The notes: a model not told the origin generated them from the sequence alone. A DNA stretch of 39,719 nucleotides from Bacillota bacterium (GCA_023422005.1 JAEZSC010000002.1:1-39719); one strand, 5' to 3'. Positions 1 to 8,311 are shown, numbered from the stretch's first letter. Program-made: numbers and translations.

Positions 1-477
1 CATGTGGCCGCCGCCGGCTTCGTCGCCCAAAAAGAGGCCGCAGCCGCCCACCTGCCGCCAGTTTCCGTGGCGGTCGATGCCGCCGGCCACGGTGCCGGTG
101 CCGTTGACGACGCACACGCCATAGCCGCAGGGTATGCCGGCCTTGATGCCCAGGAAGGAATCGTTGAAAATACGCCGGCGCTCAAAGCCCAACCGGGCGG
201 CCATATCGTCCAGCGTGCGGAACTGGCTGGGCACATCGCAGCCGGCCAGGCCGCCCACCAGCGCGCCGATCTGTTGGCGCTGTATGCCTGTGCGTTCGGT
301 CAGCGCCGTGATGCCCGCATCCAGCTCGCGCTCGGTGCCGGCGAAGCCGTCCTCCAGGCCCTCGTGGTTCACACAGCCGCCCCGGTGGTGGGCGACGAAC
401 TTGCCTTCGCCCGTAAACAGGAAGAAGTCGGTCTTGGTGCCGCCGCCGTCGATGCCCAAAACATATTGCTCAGTCAT
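1..477 (-). CDS. BadF/BadG-family sugar kinase, probably N-acetylglucosamine kinase-like (3' end outside window)
   Basis: The first 159 codons of an ASKHA-fold kinase are present and the rest lies beyond base 1. The N-terminus has the phosphate-1 loop IDGGGTKTDFF (residues 9-19), and later the phosphate-2-like segment NGTGTVAGGID, then GCGLFLGDEAGGG, which is typical of the BadF/BadG/BcrA/BcrD family that includes eukaryotic-type GlcNAc kinase. The likely reaction is ATP-dependent phosphorylation of an amino sugar or other hexose in the cytoplasm. The ATG at 477 has AAGGAG six bases upstream. The gene lies 32 nt downstream of a GH4 glycosidase on the same strand, so it is probably the last visible gene of a sugar-utilisation operon. 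The exact substrate is inferred, helped by a HutC-type operator upstream of the preceding gene. A CoA-dehydratase activator of the same superfamily is less likely because the cysteines of that group are not seen here. Confidence 0.8.
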   Translation of the reverse strand, partial: MTEQYVLGIDGGGTKTDFFLFTGEGKFVAHHRGGCVNHEGLEDGFAGTERELDAGITALTERTGIQRQQIGALVGGLAGCDVPSQFRTLDDMAARLGFERRRIFNDSFLGIKAGIPCGYGVCVVNGTGTVAGGIDRHGNWRQVGGCGLFLGDEAGGGHM

Positions 478-509
478 ATATGCTCCTTAAAGAGAACTTC
501 TCGCGCCGC

Positions 510-1790
510 TTATTGAAAGAACTGCGGCAGGTATTCTTTGTGTGCTTCCAGCATTTCGTCGAAGCAATCCCGGGCGGCCTGGAAGTCGCCGATCAGCGGG
601 TGGATCATCATGGCCCGCAGCGCCTCCAGCCGGTCGCCGGTCAGCGCGGCCTGGGCGGCGTGGCGCTCATAGGCCTTCACGACCTGCATGAGGGCGATGA
701 TGTGCTCGTTTTCGCAATGGATGGGCAGCGGTTTGACACCGTCTCGGCCCACGATGGCGGGCACTTCCACAACGTCGGTATCCCGCATGAAGGCCAGCGC
801 CCCCTGGTTGCGCACGTTGACAACGTGAACCTCGCCCAGGTCGTTCTCGATGCTCTCCACGAGGCTGACCGCCGCTTCGGAGTACAACGCGCCGCCCCGC
901 TGGTTCAGTAGGTCCGGCTTCACGCCCAGGTTCGGGTCCTTGTACAGTTCGTAGAGCTCGTTCTCGATGTCCTCGCACACCTCGCCGCGGCTGCGGGGCT
1001 CTGCCTTGAGCTTAGCCAGCATGGCCTCGCGCTTGTAGAAGTAGTTCAGGTATCCGCACGGGATACCGCCGGCGGCCCGCAGGCACTCGGGGTCAAAGCC
1101 CGTATCGGGGATGTTTTTCATCTTGGCGCCGCTCATGCCGGTGGCTAGCGCGTCGGCCAGCAGGTTGCGCCCATCCACGATGACGCTGGTCAGCCACGTC
1201 AGGTGGTTCAAGCCCAGATATTCCAGCTCGGCCGTGGGGCAGCCCGCCCATTCGCGGATGTGCTTGTACATGTTGACGGCGTTGTTGCACAGGCCCAGCA
1301 TGCGTATTTTGCTCTGGTTCTGCACGGCCTCGGCCACCAGACCCGAGGGGTTGGAGAAGTTGATGAGCCACGCGTCGGGGCACAGCCGCTCCATGGTGCG
1401 GGCGATGCCCAGCACCACGGGGATCGTGCGCAGCGCCTTGAAGAAGCCGCCGATGCCGGTGGTCTCCTGGCCGATGAGGTCGTATTTCAAAGGGATTTTC
1501 TCGTCCTTGACGCGGGCCGCCAGCCTGCCCACCCGCACCTGGGCCAGCACGTAGTCACAGCCGGCGACGGCGGTTTCCAGATCCGTGGTCAGCGTGCAGC
1601 GGCAATCCAGCCCGGCCTTCTGGATCATGCGACCCACGAGGCCGCCCACGACGTTCAGGCGGTATTCGTCGATGTCCATCAGGGCGATCTCCCGCAGGTC
1701 CAGCCGGCCCACGCGGGCGATGAAGCCCTCCATCAGTTCCGGCGTGTAGGTGCTGCCCGCGCCGATCACGGCGACCTTGAGCTTGCGCAT
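510..1790 (-). CDS. GH4 glycosidase, 6-phospho-beta-glucosidase-like
   Basis: A 426-aa NAD-dependent, metal-dependent glycoside hydrolase of family 4. It shows the Rossmann start VAVIGAGSTYTPEL (residues 7-20), the QETTGIGGFF segment (108-117), NFSNPSG (144-150), the metal/catalytic motif LCNN (167-170) and the GLNHLTWL block (193-200). In GH4 a Cys-Asn pair at this motif is usual in the 6-phospho-beta-glucosidase branch, whereas alpha-galactosidases carry Cys-His. The enzyme oxidises C3, eliminates the aglycone and hydrates the product, using NAD and a divalent metal. The ATG at 1790 was chosen because GGAGG lies 7 nt upstream and the protein then begins directly with the Rossmann strand. 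Longer in-frame extensions lack family similarity. It lies between a second GH4 gene and a sugar kinase. The exact substrate is not fixed by sequence. Confidence 0.9.
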   Translation of the reverse strand: MRKLKVAVIGAGSTYTPELMEGFIARVGRLDLREIALMDIDEYRLNVVGGLVGRMIQKAGLDCRCTLTTDLETAVAGCDYVLAQVRVGRLAARVKDEKIPLKYDLIGQETTGIGGFFKALRTIPVVLGIARTMERLCPDAWLINFSNPSGLVAEAVQNQSKIRMLGLCNNAVNMYKHIREWAGCPTAELEYLGLNHLTWLTSVIVDGRNLLADALATGMSGAKMKNIPDTGFDPECLRAAGGIPCGYLNYFYKREAMLAKLKAEPRSRGEVCEDIENELYELYKDPNLGVKPDLLNQRGGALYSEAAVSLVESIENDLGEVHVVNVRNQGALAFMRDTDVVEVPAIVGRDGVKPLPIHCENEHIIALMQVVKAYERHAAQAALTGDRLEALRAMMIHPLIGDFQAARDCFDEMLEAHKEYLPQFFQ

Positions 1791-1809
1791 GGTGTGCCTC
1801 CATATTAAA

Positions 1810-1852
1810 TGGTATATACCAATAGAATAGCAGAGTCGAGATGCTTTGGGAA
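1810..1852 (-). promoter_or_regulatory. Promoter with HutC/GntR-type palindromic operator for the GH4-kinase pair
   Basis: On the minus strand a -35 TTCCCA (1852-1847), a 17-bp spacer and a -10 TATTCT (1829-1824) precede a perfect 12-bp palindrome TGGTATATACCA (1821-1810), which sits at the expected transcription start. The palindrome fits the GT-N-TA-N-AC pattern described for the HutC subfamily of GntR regulators, and resembles the dre sites of NagR/DasR amino-sugar regulators. Repression relieved by an amino-sugar phosphate is an inference. No GntR gene is present in the window. Confidence 0.55.
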
Positions 1853-2032
1853 GAGTACGCAGAGGGTTTTGATGGAGGCTGCTTCCCTGGCTTGCACTTG
1901 CATGAAGCAATCAAACGATGGGTGCCGAAGGTTTCCAAAGGGCGACCGGAAAGCCCTTTGGTCGCGCTCGACGGCGCGAAATACCATCTCTTTCCCAAGA
2001 GCAACAGTGCATGAATGCCGCATCAGCAGATG

Positions 2033-3442
2033 CTATTTGCCGAGCTCCCCAAACCTTGCCGCTATGGCCAGCGCCGGGTCCAGCGGGGCCGGGGCGCGCT
2101 GCACATCGGCGGGGATGGAGATTGTGGGAGTGGGGCGCAGGGCCTTGCCCTCGAACTGCGGCAGCCAGGGGCGCTGGGCCTCCAGCAGCTCCGTGGCCAT
2201 GGCCCGGGCCTCGGCCAGCGTCAGGCACGCGCCGGTCAGCGGGTCCAGCGCGCAGGCCTGCATCAGCAGTTCCGGGTCACCGGTGCGCGCCGCCTCTACA
2301 GCCAGGCGCTGCACGGTGATGTTGCTGTGGTTCAGCGCGGCCAGCGCACTGGGCAGCGGCCCCACGACGGCCCGGTGCAGCCCGGCGCCGTCGGCGAAGG
2401 TGGGCACCTCGGTGCAGCAATCCTCCGGCAGGTTGGCGATGGAGCCCTCGTTGCGGGCGTTGCCGTTGAAGCGGAAGGGCACGCCGGTGGCCAGCGCCTC
2501 CAGGATGTAGGAGCAGTATTCCGCGCTGCGAGCGGGCATCGCCGTGCTCTCGTCGCTTAAGATGCGGTCGCCGTACTTCTGCTGTACGTGGCGGTTGAAC
2601 TTGAGGGCCGCGCCGCTCTCGCCGCCGAAGGCTGGCTCGTCGCAGTATGTTTTCAGTGCCCGTTCCGAGCTTCTGAACCAGGGCAGGTATTCGCTCAGAT
2701 GCCCGGTGGATTCGGTCATCATGTAGCCGAAGTGGCGCAGCACCTCACCGCGCACCTTCTCGCCGGCGTAGTATTCCGGCCGCTCGAAGCGCTCCCGCAG
2801 CGTGGGGTACAGGTCGCGGCCCCTGTGCTCCAGCTTCAAAAACCACGCCATGTGGTTGATGCCGGCGCACAGGTAGTCGATCTCGGCCTTGGGCGTGCCG
2901 GTGTAGCCGGCGATCAGGTCCAGCGTGGTCTGCACGCCGTGGCACAGGCCTACGTAGCGGATGCCGGCAGCGCCCAGCGCCCAGCACACCATGGCCATGG
3001 GGTTCACATAGTTTAAGAGCAGCGCGCCGGGGCACAGCTCCCGCATGTCCCGGGCCATGTCCAGCGCCACGGGGATGGCCCGTTGGGCCCGGAAGATGCC
3101 GCCGGGCCCCAGCGTGTCGCCGATGCACTGGTCCACGCCGTATTTCAGCGGAATCTCATAATCCATCTCATAGGCGGCAAAGCCGCCGATCTGGAAGCAC
3201 GCGATGACCGCCCACGCGTCGCGCAGCGCCTCGCGCCGGTCGGTGGTCGTGAACACCTGAGCCCGCAGGCCGTTGGCTAAAATGACATTGCGGATGTGCG
3301 CCTCCAACTGACCGGTATGGGTGCGGCTGGGAGCCATCAGCGCGAATTCCACATCCTGCAGGGCGGGGGTGTTCAGGATGTCCAGAATCAGTGTCTTGGA
3401 AAAAACGACGCTGCCCGCGCCGATGATGGCGATGCGTTTCAT
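2033..3442 (-). CDS. GH4 alpha-galactosidase / alpha-galacturonidase-like (MelA/LplD type)
   Basis: A 469-aa GH4 enzyme. It has a Rossmann start IAIIGAGSVVFSKTL (residues 4-18), GDTLGPGGIFRAQR (108-121), NYVNPMAM (144-151), the Cys-His motif LCHGVQ (166-171) and GINHMAWF (194-201). The Cys-His-Gly-Val motif and the TESTGHLSEYLPWF block place it with MelA alpha-galactosidases and LplD alpha-galacturonidases rather than with the phospho-beta-glucosidases. It needs NAD and a divalent metal such as Mn. The ATG at 3442 has GAGGG upstream and starts at the Rossmann strand. It is the first gene of the minus-strand operon. The 242-nt gap to the next GH4 gene carries its own promoter. A galacturonidase role would fit the uxaC operon further right, but that link is only inferred. 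Confidence 0.88.
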   Translation of the reverse strand: MKRIAIIGAGSVVFSKTLILDILNTPALQDVEFALMAPSRTHTGQLEAHIRNVILANGLRAQVFTTTDRREALRDAWAVIACFQIGGFAAYEMDYEIPLKYGVDQCIGDTLGPGGIFRAQRAIPVALDMARDMRELCPGALLLNYVNPMAMVCWALGAAGIRYVGLCHGVQTTLDLIAGYTGTPKAEIDYLCAGINHMAWFLKLEHRGRDLYPTLRERFERPEYYAGEKVRGEVLRHFGYMMTESTGHLSEYLPWFRSSERALKTYCDEPAFGGESGAALKFNRHVQQKYGDRILSDESTAMPARSAEYCSYILEALATGVPFRFNGNARNEGSIANLPEDCCTEVPTFADGAGLHRAVVGPLPSALAALNHSNITVQRLAVEAARTGDPELLMQACALDPLTGACLTLAEARAMATELLEAQRPWLPQFEGKALRPTPTISIPADVQRAPAPLDPALAIAARFGELGK

Positions 3443-3481
3443 GACGGCACCCTCTTTTGTGGTTTTTTCTGTGCAGTTTTG

Positions 3482-3526
3482 ATTATAGCGGAAAGAGAGC
3501 AATCTTCCTACATTCTATAGCGGAAA
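3482..3526 (-). promoter_or_regulatory. Promoter region of the GH4 operon with two direct repeats
   Basis: A minus-strand TATAAT (3487-3482) lies 39 bp upstream of the GH4 start. The 11-mer TTTCCGCTATA occurs twice on the minus strand (plus coordinates 3484-3494 and 3516-3526), exactly 32 bp apart, close to three helical turns. The proximal copy overlaps the -10 box. No convincing -35 box is visible, which would suit an activator-dependent promoter. The repeats are seen directly and their function is inferred. Confidence 0.4.
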
Positions 3527-3572
3527 TCCAAAGGGGAAGAGCCATCAACATGCCAATAGACGGGTGAACGTG

Positions 3573-3578
3573 TATAAT
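3573..3578 (+). promoter_or_regulatory. Putative -10 box of the luxE-luxC operon
   Basis: A perfect TATAAT preceded by TG lies 55 bp upstream of the LuxE-like start codon. The matching -35 position (ATGCCA at 3550-3555, 17-bp spacer) is weak. This gap also holds the divergent GH4 promoter. Confidence 0.4.
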
Positions 3579-3633
3579 GGAGGCAATATCCGGTTTTCAT
3601 GAACTGCCCGACCCTGACCCAGGAGGTGCCGCG

Positions 3634-4752
3634 ATGGATGCCCGCACTGCTCTGTTCCATAGAAAGGACATCTACAACCTGGAGGGCACGCAGTCCCTCT
3701 TTGTGCAGGCCGTGCGGGAGAACGTGCGGCATCACGCGGCCAACTGCGGGTTCTACGCCGATTTCCTGCTGGAGCGGCGGTTTGGCCCGGAGTCCCTGCA
3801 AAACGTAGAGGACTGCGCGCGCATCCCGGTGATCCCGGCGACGTTCTTCAAATACCACGAGGTGCTGAGCATCTCCAAGGGGGATGTCAGCATCCACGCC
3901 ACGTCTTCGGGCACCCAAGGGCAGAAGAGCCAGGTTTTTCTGGACGACGACCTGCTGAAGCTCGGCACACGGATGGTGGTCAATTGCTTCCGCTACCACA
4001 AGCTGATCTCGCCGATCCCCGCCAACTACATCATGCTGGGCTATGAGCCCTCGGAGGGCAACCAGATGGGCGCGGTGAAGACGGCCATGGGCGCTACGCG
4101 CTTCGCCCCGGCGCTGCACCGGGAGTTTGTGCTTCGCAAGATGGCGCAGGGCTATCAGCCCAACTGGTTTGGCGTGATGGACGCCCTGCGGCGCTGCCAG
4201 CGCCAGGGCTTTCCGGTGCGCTTCGTGGGCTTCCCGGCGTTCCTGCATCGGTTGATCCTCGCGCTTAGGGACGAAGGCATGTCCTTCCGGCTGAACCCGC
4301 GCTCCCTGGTGCTGCTGGGTGGCGGGTGGAAGCAGTTTTCCGACGAGCGCATCGACAAGCTGGACCTGTACCGCATGGCCGAGGAGACTTTGGGCATCCC
4401 CGCGCAGCGCTGCCGGGATTTCTACAGCGCCGTGGAACACAGCGTGGCCTATGCCGAGTGCCGCAACCACCACCTGCATGTGCCCATCTGGAGCCGCGTC
4501 ATCATACGGGACCTAAAGACGCTGGAGCCGCTGGGCCTGGATCAGCCCGGCTTCCTGAGCTTTGTGACGCCGCTGATGACGTCCATGCCCTTGGTCAGCG
4601 TGATGATGGGCGACCTGGCTGTGCTGCGGGAGGGCAAAACGTGCGGCTGCGGCATAGAGTCTCCCTATTTCGAGGTGCTGGGCCGGGCGGGTGTCAGCCG
4701 CGCCCGCAACTGCGCCGTGAGTGCCGACGAGCTGATGAAAGGGACACTATGA
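3634..4752 (+). CDS. LuxE-like acyl-protein synthetase
   Basis: A 372-aa protein of the LuxE family, ANL-type enzymes that activate a fatty acid with ATP and load it onto a cysteine of the enzyme and/or pass it to the LuxC reductase. Recognisable segments are PVIPATFFKYHE, ATSSGTQGQKS (the Ser/Thr/Gly-rich nucleotide loop, near residue 91), GFPAFLHRL, LLGGGWKQFSDERI and FYSAVEHSVAY. The ATG at 3634 has AGGAGG at 3621-3626. An upstream in-frame ATG lacks a site. The stop codon overlaps the next start as ATGA, so translation is coupled to the LuxC-like gene. No luciferase (luxAB) or acyl-transferase (luxD) gene is nearby. Making a fatty aldehyde or alcohol from an acyl group is therefore the likely chemistry, and the biological role is unknown. 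Confidence 0.85.
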   Translation: MDARTALFHRKDIYNLEGTQSLFVQAVRENVRHHAANCGFYADFLLERRFGPESLQNVEDCARIPVIPATFFKYHEVLSISKGDVSIHATSSGTQGQKSQVFLDDDLLKLGTRMVVNCFRYHKLISPIPANYIMLGYEPSEGNQMGAVKTAMGATRFAPALHREFVLRKMAQGYQPNWFGVMDALRRCQRQGFPVRFVGFPAFLHRLILALRDEGMSFRLNPRSLVLLGGGWKQFSDERIDKLDLYRMAEETLGIPAQRCRDFYSAVEHSVAYAECRNHHLHVPIWSRVIIRDLKTLEPLGLDQPGFLSFVTPLMTSMPLVSVMMGDLAVLREGKTCGCGIESPYFEVLGRAGVSRARNCAVSADELMKGTL

Positions 4753-6026
4753 ACATCATACAAGGCAAGAATCTGGACACCGAGGCGACCAGAGCTTTTC
4801 TGGACGAGCTGCCGGCGGCCCTTGCCGCCACGCTGCGCCGCCCACCGCTGAGCGTGGAGACCGTGCTGCGGGCAGCGGACGCGCTGTCCCGGGAGCTGGC
4901 GACGCCGGATGCCGTTGCCCTGCTGGTTGCGCTGGGCGTGGAGAGCGAGCGAGCCGCGCAGATGCTGCGGGAGGCGGCAGAGTTCCTGTGCCGCGCCGGG
5001 TTGGAAACCAAGCTGCGCCGGGAGCTGGGGGAGAACCCCTTCACGCTGCGTCAGATCGAAGACGGCATATGGGAGAAGCATGTGCCGCTGGGCGTGCTGA
5101 CCCACATCGCCGCGGGCAACGCCGCCGGCCTGCCGGCCTTCAGCGTGCTGGAAGGGCTGCTGGCCGGCAACATCAACCTTTTGAAGCTGCCGGGTAACGA
5201 CGACGGCTTGTCCACATCGCTGCTGCTGCGCCTGATGGAGATCGAGCCGCTGCTGGCGGAGTACATTTACGTGTTCGACCTGCCATCCACCGACGCGGAA
5301 TCCATCGGCAAGCTGCTGGCCGTGTCCGACGCCGTGGCGGTGTGGGGCTCCGACTTCGCCGTGTCGGGCATCCGCGCCCTGGCGCCGCCCAGCCTGCCCA
5401 TCATCGACTGGGGGCACAAGATGAGCTTCGCGTGGATCACCCGGGCGTGCGAGACACCAAAGGCTCTACAGGGTGTAGCGCGGGACGTGTGCGAGACCGA
5501 GCAATTGTTATGCAGTTCACCCCAATGCCTTTATTACGAGACGGATTCCTTTGAGGAGCTCAAGAGCTTCGCCGGAAGGTTTGCCGCTGTGCTGGACAGC
5601 ACTTGTAGGCAGCTTCCGCCGCAGCCGCTGGAGCCAGGCGTTCAGGCGGAGATCACCGCGCTCAAAGCCCTGGTGCGGGTGGAGGAGCTCATCGAACGGA
5701 AGAAGGTGTATGAGGGCGAGGGATGGAGCGTGATCGTGGATATGGAGCCGGTGTTGAAGCCCTCACCGATGTTCCGTACAGTCTTTGTGAAGCCCATGAC
5801 GAGGGATACGCTCTTTGACACGCTGCGCTCACAGAAGGGGTACTTGCAGACCGTCGGGCTGGCCTGCGGGGCGGAGGAATACGAGAGCCTTTGCGAGGGG
5901 CTGTTCCGGTGTGGGGTGTGCCGGGTGATGCCCTGCGGGCAGATGGCCAGCAACTATGCCGGGGAGCCGCATGATGGGCAGATGGCGTTGAGGCGGTATA
6001 CGCGCATGGTGGCAGACAAAAGGTAG
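4749..6026 (+). CDS. LuxC-like acyl-CoA/acyl-protein reductase
   Basis: A 425-aa protein of the LuxC family, NADPH-dependent reductases of the aldehyde-dehydrogenase fold that turn an enzyme-bound acyl thioester into an aldehyde. The nucleotide-binding half includes PLGVLTHIAAGNAAGLP (about 113-129), LLKLPGND and VAVWGSD. The catalytic cysteine motif is LLCSSPQC with Cys255 as the likely acylated nucleophile, matching the CSxPQ signature of LuxC. The start overlaps the LuxE-like stop by four bases, with GAAAGGG upstream. The two genes form a tight pair. The likely cellular product is a long-chain aldehyde, perhaps for lipid or surface chemistry, since light production can be excluded from this context. 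The role is inferred and the family assignment is firm. Confidence 0.88.
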   Translation: MNIIQGKNLDTEATRAFLDELPAALAATLRRPPLSVETVLRAADALSRELATPDAVALLVALGVESERAAQMLREAAEFLCRAGLETKLRRELGENPFTLRQIEDGIWEKHVPLGVLTHIAAGNAAGLPAFSVLEGLLAGNINLLKLPGNDDGLSTSLLLRLMEIEPLLAEYIYVFDLPSTDAESIGKLLAVSDAVAVWGSDFAVSGIRALAPPSLPIIDWGHKMSFAWITRACETPKALQGVARDVCETEQLLCSSPQCLYYETDSFEELKSFAGRFAAVLDSTCRQLPPQPLEPGVQAEITALKALVRVEELIERKKVYEGEGWSVIVDMEPVLKPSPMFRTVFVKPMTRDTLFDTLRSQKGYLQTVGLACGAEEYESLCEGLFRCGVCRVMPCGQMASNYAGEPHDGQMALRRYTRMVADKR

Positions 6027-6052
6027 TATGCGTTTAAGGAGCGGCAGGTGCG

Positions 6053-6283
6053 ATGTGCTATTTACTATATGGAAATGTGAATTCCGAGGCATACGACGAC
6101 CTTTTTCTTGAGATCAGCCACAGATACGGCTTTGCAAATGGAAATGGCATATCGAAGAAAGACACAAGTTTCAACTCAGATATTAAGGATGGAGTCTTCT
6201 TTTATGTCACGGGTGGATACTGTGATTGCAATACTAGTAGATGCGAAGTATCTGGCGAACATGGCGCCGGAAACATTCTGTAG
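6053..6283 (+). pseudogene. N-terminal remnant of a small Cys-containing protein (MCYLLYG type)
   Basis: An open frame of 76 codons follows the LuxC-like gene by 26 nt, with AAGGAG 11 nt before the ATG. It reads MCYLLYGNVN, then FFYVTGGYCDCNTS, a pattern I associate with short uncharacterised bacterial proteins that begin MCYL and have a CDC motif. After CDCNTS the reading loses coherence and ends 20 codons later, as expected after a frameshift. The DNA is more AT-rich than the flanking genes. It could also be an intact small gene. No function is proposed. Confidence 0.35.
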
Positions 6284-6298
6284 GATCGAATATTCTAG

Positions 6299-6424
6299 AT
6301 GCTCGTATTGCCCGTGATCGGTCTGATTTATGCGGGGGCTTTCGGCTCCATCGTGTGGCTGGATCTTGGGTATGCGCTGGCGGTGGCGTATCTGCTGCCG
6401 GATTTGGTTGTGAGGTTCTTTTTT
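6299..6424 (+). pseudogene. Possible C-terminal fragment of an AGCS-type cation symporter
   Basis: About 42 codons of strongly hydrophobic, GC-richer sequence (GLIYAGAFGSIVWLDLG, then YALAVAYLLPDLVVRFFF) stand in an otherwise AT-rich gap. The spacing of W, D, L and P resembles the end of alanine/glycine:cation symporters, where the family has a WDLAD-ALMALPNL type pattern. There is no ribosome site, and the downstream frame is not protein-like. The rest of 6027-6647 shows no other gene. Confidence 0.25.
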
Positions 6425-6647
6425 AGCGCTTTCCACCGCTCCTCTGAAGCTGCATTGATTTTCTATGGAAACAACAGTATACTAAAGGGAAATATCATTT
6501 GCTCGGCATGCCTGTACGAAGCAACTTCTAATTTTGTATCTACATGATTCGGTATGGCTATTTGCATTTTTTCGTAGGCCTGTATGCGTAAAAGGCGCTC
6601 ACCCAATACTGAATCCGTAGGAAATAAATCGAACGGGAGTATAAATA

Positions 6648-8027
6648 GTGGGGAAATACTTTGAAATAGACAACGGCACCTTGACGGAGTTGAGCGATAA
6701 GACCTCCTCGTGCAGCTATATCGATCCCTCGCTCTACGCCAAGTATGAAGTCAAGCGCGGCCTGCGGGACATCAGCGGCAGGGGCGTGCTGGCAGGGCTC
6801 ACCGAGATCGGCGAAGTGCATGCCTATACCATGGACGAGGGCGAGCTCATCCCCGCGCCGGGGCAGCTGTTCTACCGGGGTATCAACGTCGAAGACCTCG
6901 TAGGGGGCTTTCTGAAGGATGGCCGGTTTGGCTTTGAGGAGACCGCGTATCTGCTGTTGTTCGGCAACCTGCCCGACCAGACGGAACTCGACCGGTTCCA
7001 GAGTCTGCTGGCAGATCTGCGCACGCTGCCGGAGGAGTTCGTAAGCGGAATCCTTCTGAAGTCCCCCAGCAACGACGTGATGAACGCCATTGCCCGCTCG
7101 GTTCTCACGCTCTACAGCTATGACGACAACGCCGACGACATCTCTGTGCCCAACGTCCTGCGGCAGTGCCTGAAGCTCGTTTCGTGCTTCCCGCTGCTGG
7201 CCGTCTACGCCTATCAGGCTTGCGTCCATGCCCACCAGGGCCAGAGCCTCGTCATACACAGCCCCAGGGCAGACCTTAACACGGCGGAGAACATCCTGCA
7301 CATGCTGCGGCTGGATTCCAAATATACCAAGCTCGAGGCCCGGATACTGGACATGGCGCTGGTGCTGCACGCCGAGCACGGCGGCGGCAACAACTCGTCC
7401 TTCGTCACCCACGTGGTGACATCCTCCGGCACCGACACCTATTCGGCGATTGTCGCGGCCATCGGTTCCTTGAAGGGCCCGCGGCACGGCGGAGCGAACA
7501 TCAAGGTCGTGCAGATGTTCGACGATATGAAGCAGCAGGTGAAGAACTGGAAGGACGACGGCGAAATTTCCGAATATCTGCACAAGCTGCTGAACAAGCA
7601 GGCATTCGATCGCTCCGGGCTCATTTATGGCATGGGGCACGCGGTGTACTCGCTTTCCGACCCCAGGGTGGAGGTCTTCAAGCGGCATGTGGAGGCGCTG
7701 GCCAGCGAAAAAGGGCTGCAGGATGAGCTGGAGCTTTACGAAGCCGTCGAGCGCCTGGCCCCGGAGGTCATCGGCAGGGAACGCAAGATATACAAGGGCG
7801 TCAGCGCCAACGTCGATTTCTACTCCGGCTTCGTATATCGTATGCTGGACATCCCGCAGGAGCTGTTTACACCAATTTTTGCGATTGCCAGGGTCGTGGG
7901 CTGGAGCGCCCACCGCATCGAGGAAATCGTGAACGCCGGCAAGATTATCCGCCCGGCCTATAAGAGCGTGTCTGCGCGGCGGGGTTACATGCCGATGGAG
8001 CACAGAGGCTGTAATCCGGCGGAATGA
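6648..8027 (+). CDS. gltA: Citrate synthase (citrate/2-methylcitrate synthase family)
   Basis: A 459-aa citrate synthase, which condenses oxaloacetate and acetyl-CoA. The active-site pieces are all present: LHAEHGGGNNSSF (His241/His244), GPRHGGANIK (His280), GMGHAVYSLSDPR (His331) and NVDFYSGFVY (Asp390). The start is GTG at 6648, with GGGAG eight bases upstream and a family-like N-terminal extension of about 40 residues. It stands alone with no aconitase or isocitrate dehydrogenase beside it. In Clostridia such a gene usually serves glutamate synthesis through a partial citric acid cycle. A methylcitrate synthase cannot be excluded from sequence. The gene is followed by a strong bidirectional hairpin. 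Confidence 0.92.
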   Translation: MGKYFEIDNGTLTELSDKTSSCSYIDPSLYAKYEVKRGLRDISGRGVLAGLTEIGEVHAYTMDEGELIPAPGQLFYRGINVEDLVGGFLKDGRFGFEETAYLLLFGNLPDQTELDRFQSLLADLRTLPEEFVSGILLKSPSNDVMNAIARSVLTLYSYDDNADDISVPNVLRQCLKLVSCFPLLAVYAYQACVHAHQGQSLVIHSPRADLNTAENILHMLRLDSKYTKLEARILDMALVLHAEHGGGNNSSFVTHVVTSSGTDTYSAIVAAIGSLKGPRHGGANIKVVQMFDDMKQQVKNWKDDGEISEYLHKLLNKQAFDRSGLIYGMGHAVYSLSDPRVEVFKRHVEALASEKGLQDELELYEAVERLAPEVIGRERKIYKGVSANVDFYSGFVYRMLDIPQELFTPIFAIARVVGWSAHRIEEIVNAGKIIRPAYKSVSARRGYMPMEHRGCNPAE

Positions 8028-8241
8028 ACGGAAGCCTTTCCAGGGTCCCCATGGCATCTCCGATGCCAATGGATATGAGCCAATGCGTTCAACCGGCTCT
8101 TTCATTTAGATAGGTAGATCGATCCGCCGCCCTGTCTGTGTACTGGCTGGGCATGGCTTTGGGTGGCATACCGAATTCGGCCCGATCTATGGGTAAAGGC
8201 TTTACTCCGTATCATGGCAGTCATGGCTGAACCGAACAAGA

Positions 8242-8275
8242 GCGTGGAAACCCGGCATGTGCCGGGTTTCCACGC
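8242..8275. terminator. Bidirectional terminator between citrate synthase and the collagen-like gene
   Basis: A perfect 15-bp stem (GCGTGGAAACCCGGC and its complement) with loop ATGT separates two convergent genes. TTGTTTG follows on the plus strand and TCTTGTT on the minus strand. Confidence 0.8.
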
Positions 8276-8311
8276 TTGTTTGCTGCCACCCTCCGGGCGG
8301 CTTTGCTGCTC

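Noticed and set aside
1935..1961. Perfect 9-bp inverted repeat CCAAAGGGC/GCCCTTTGG between the two GH4 genes as a terminator
   Set aside because: No T-run follows on either strand. It may be a stabilising hairpin, but termination is not supported.
3634..6026. Bioluminescence operon
   Set aside because: Only the luxE and luxC relatives are present, with no luciferase or acyl-transferase genes.
8052..8068. TGGCAT-CTCCG-ATGCCA hairpin after citrate synthase as its terminator
   Set aside because: The stem is short and without a T-run. The much stronger hairpin at 8242-8275 is the better terminator.
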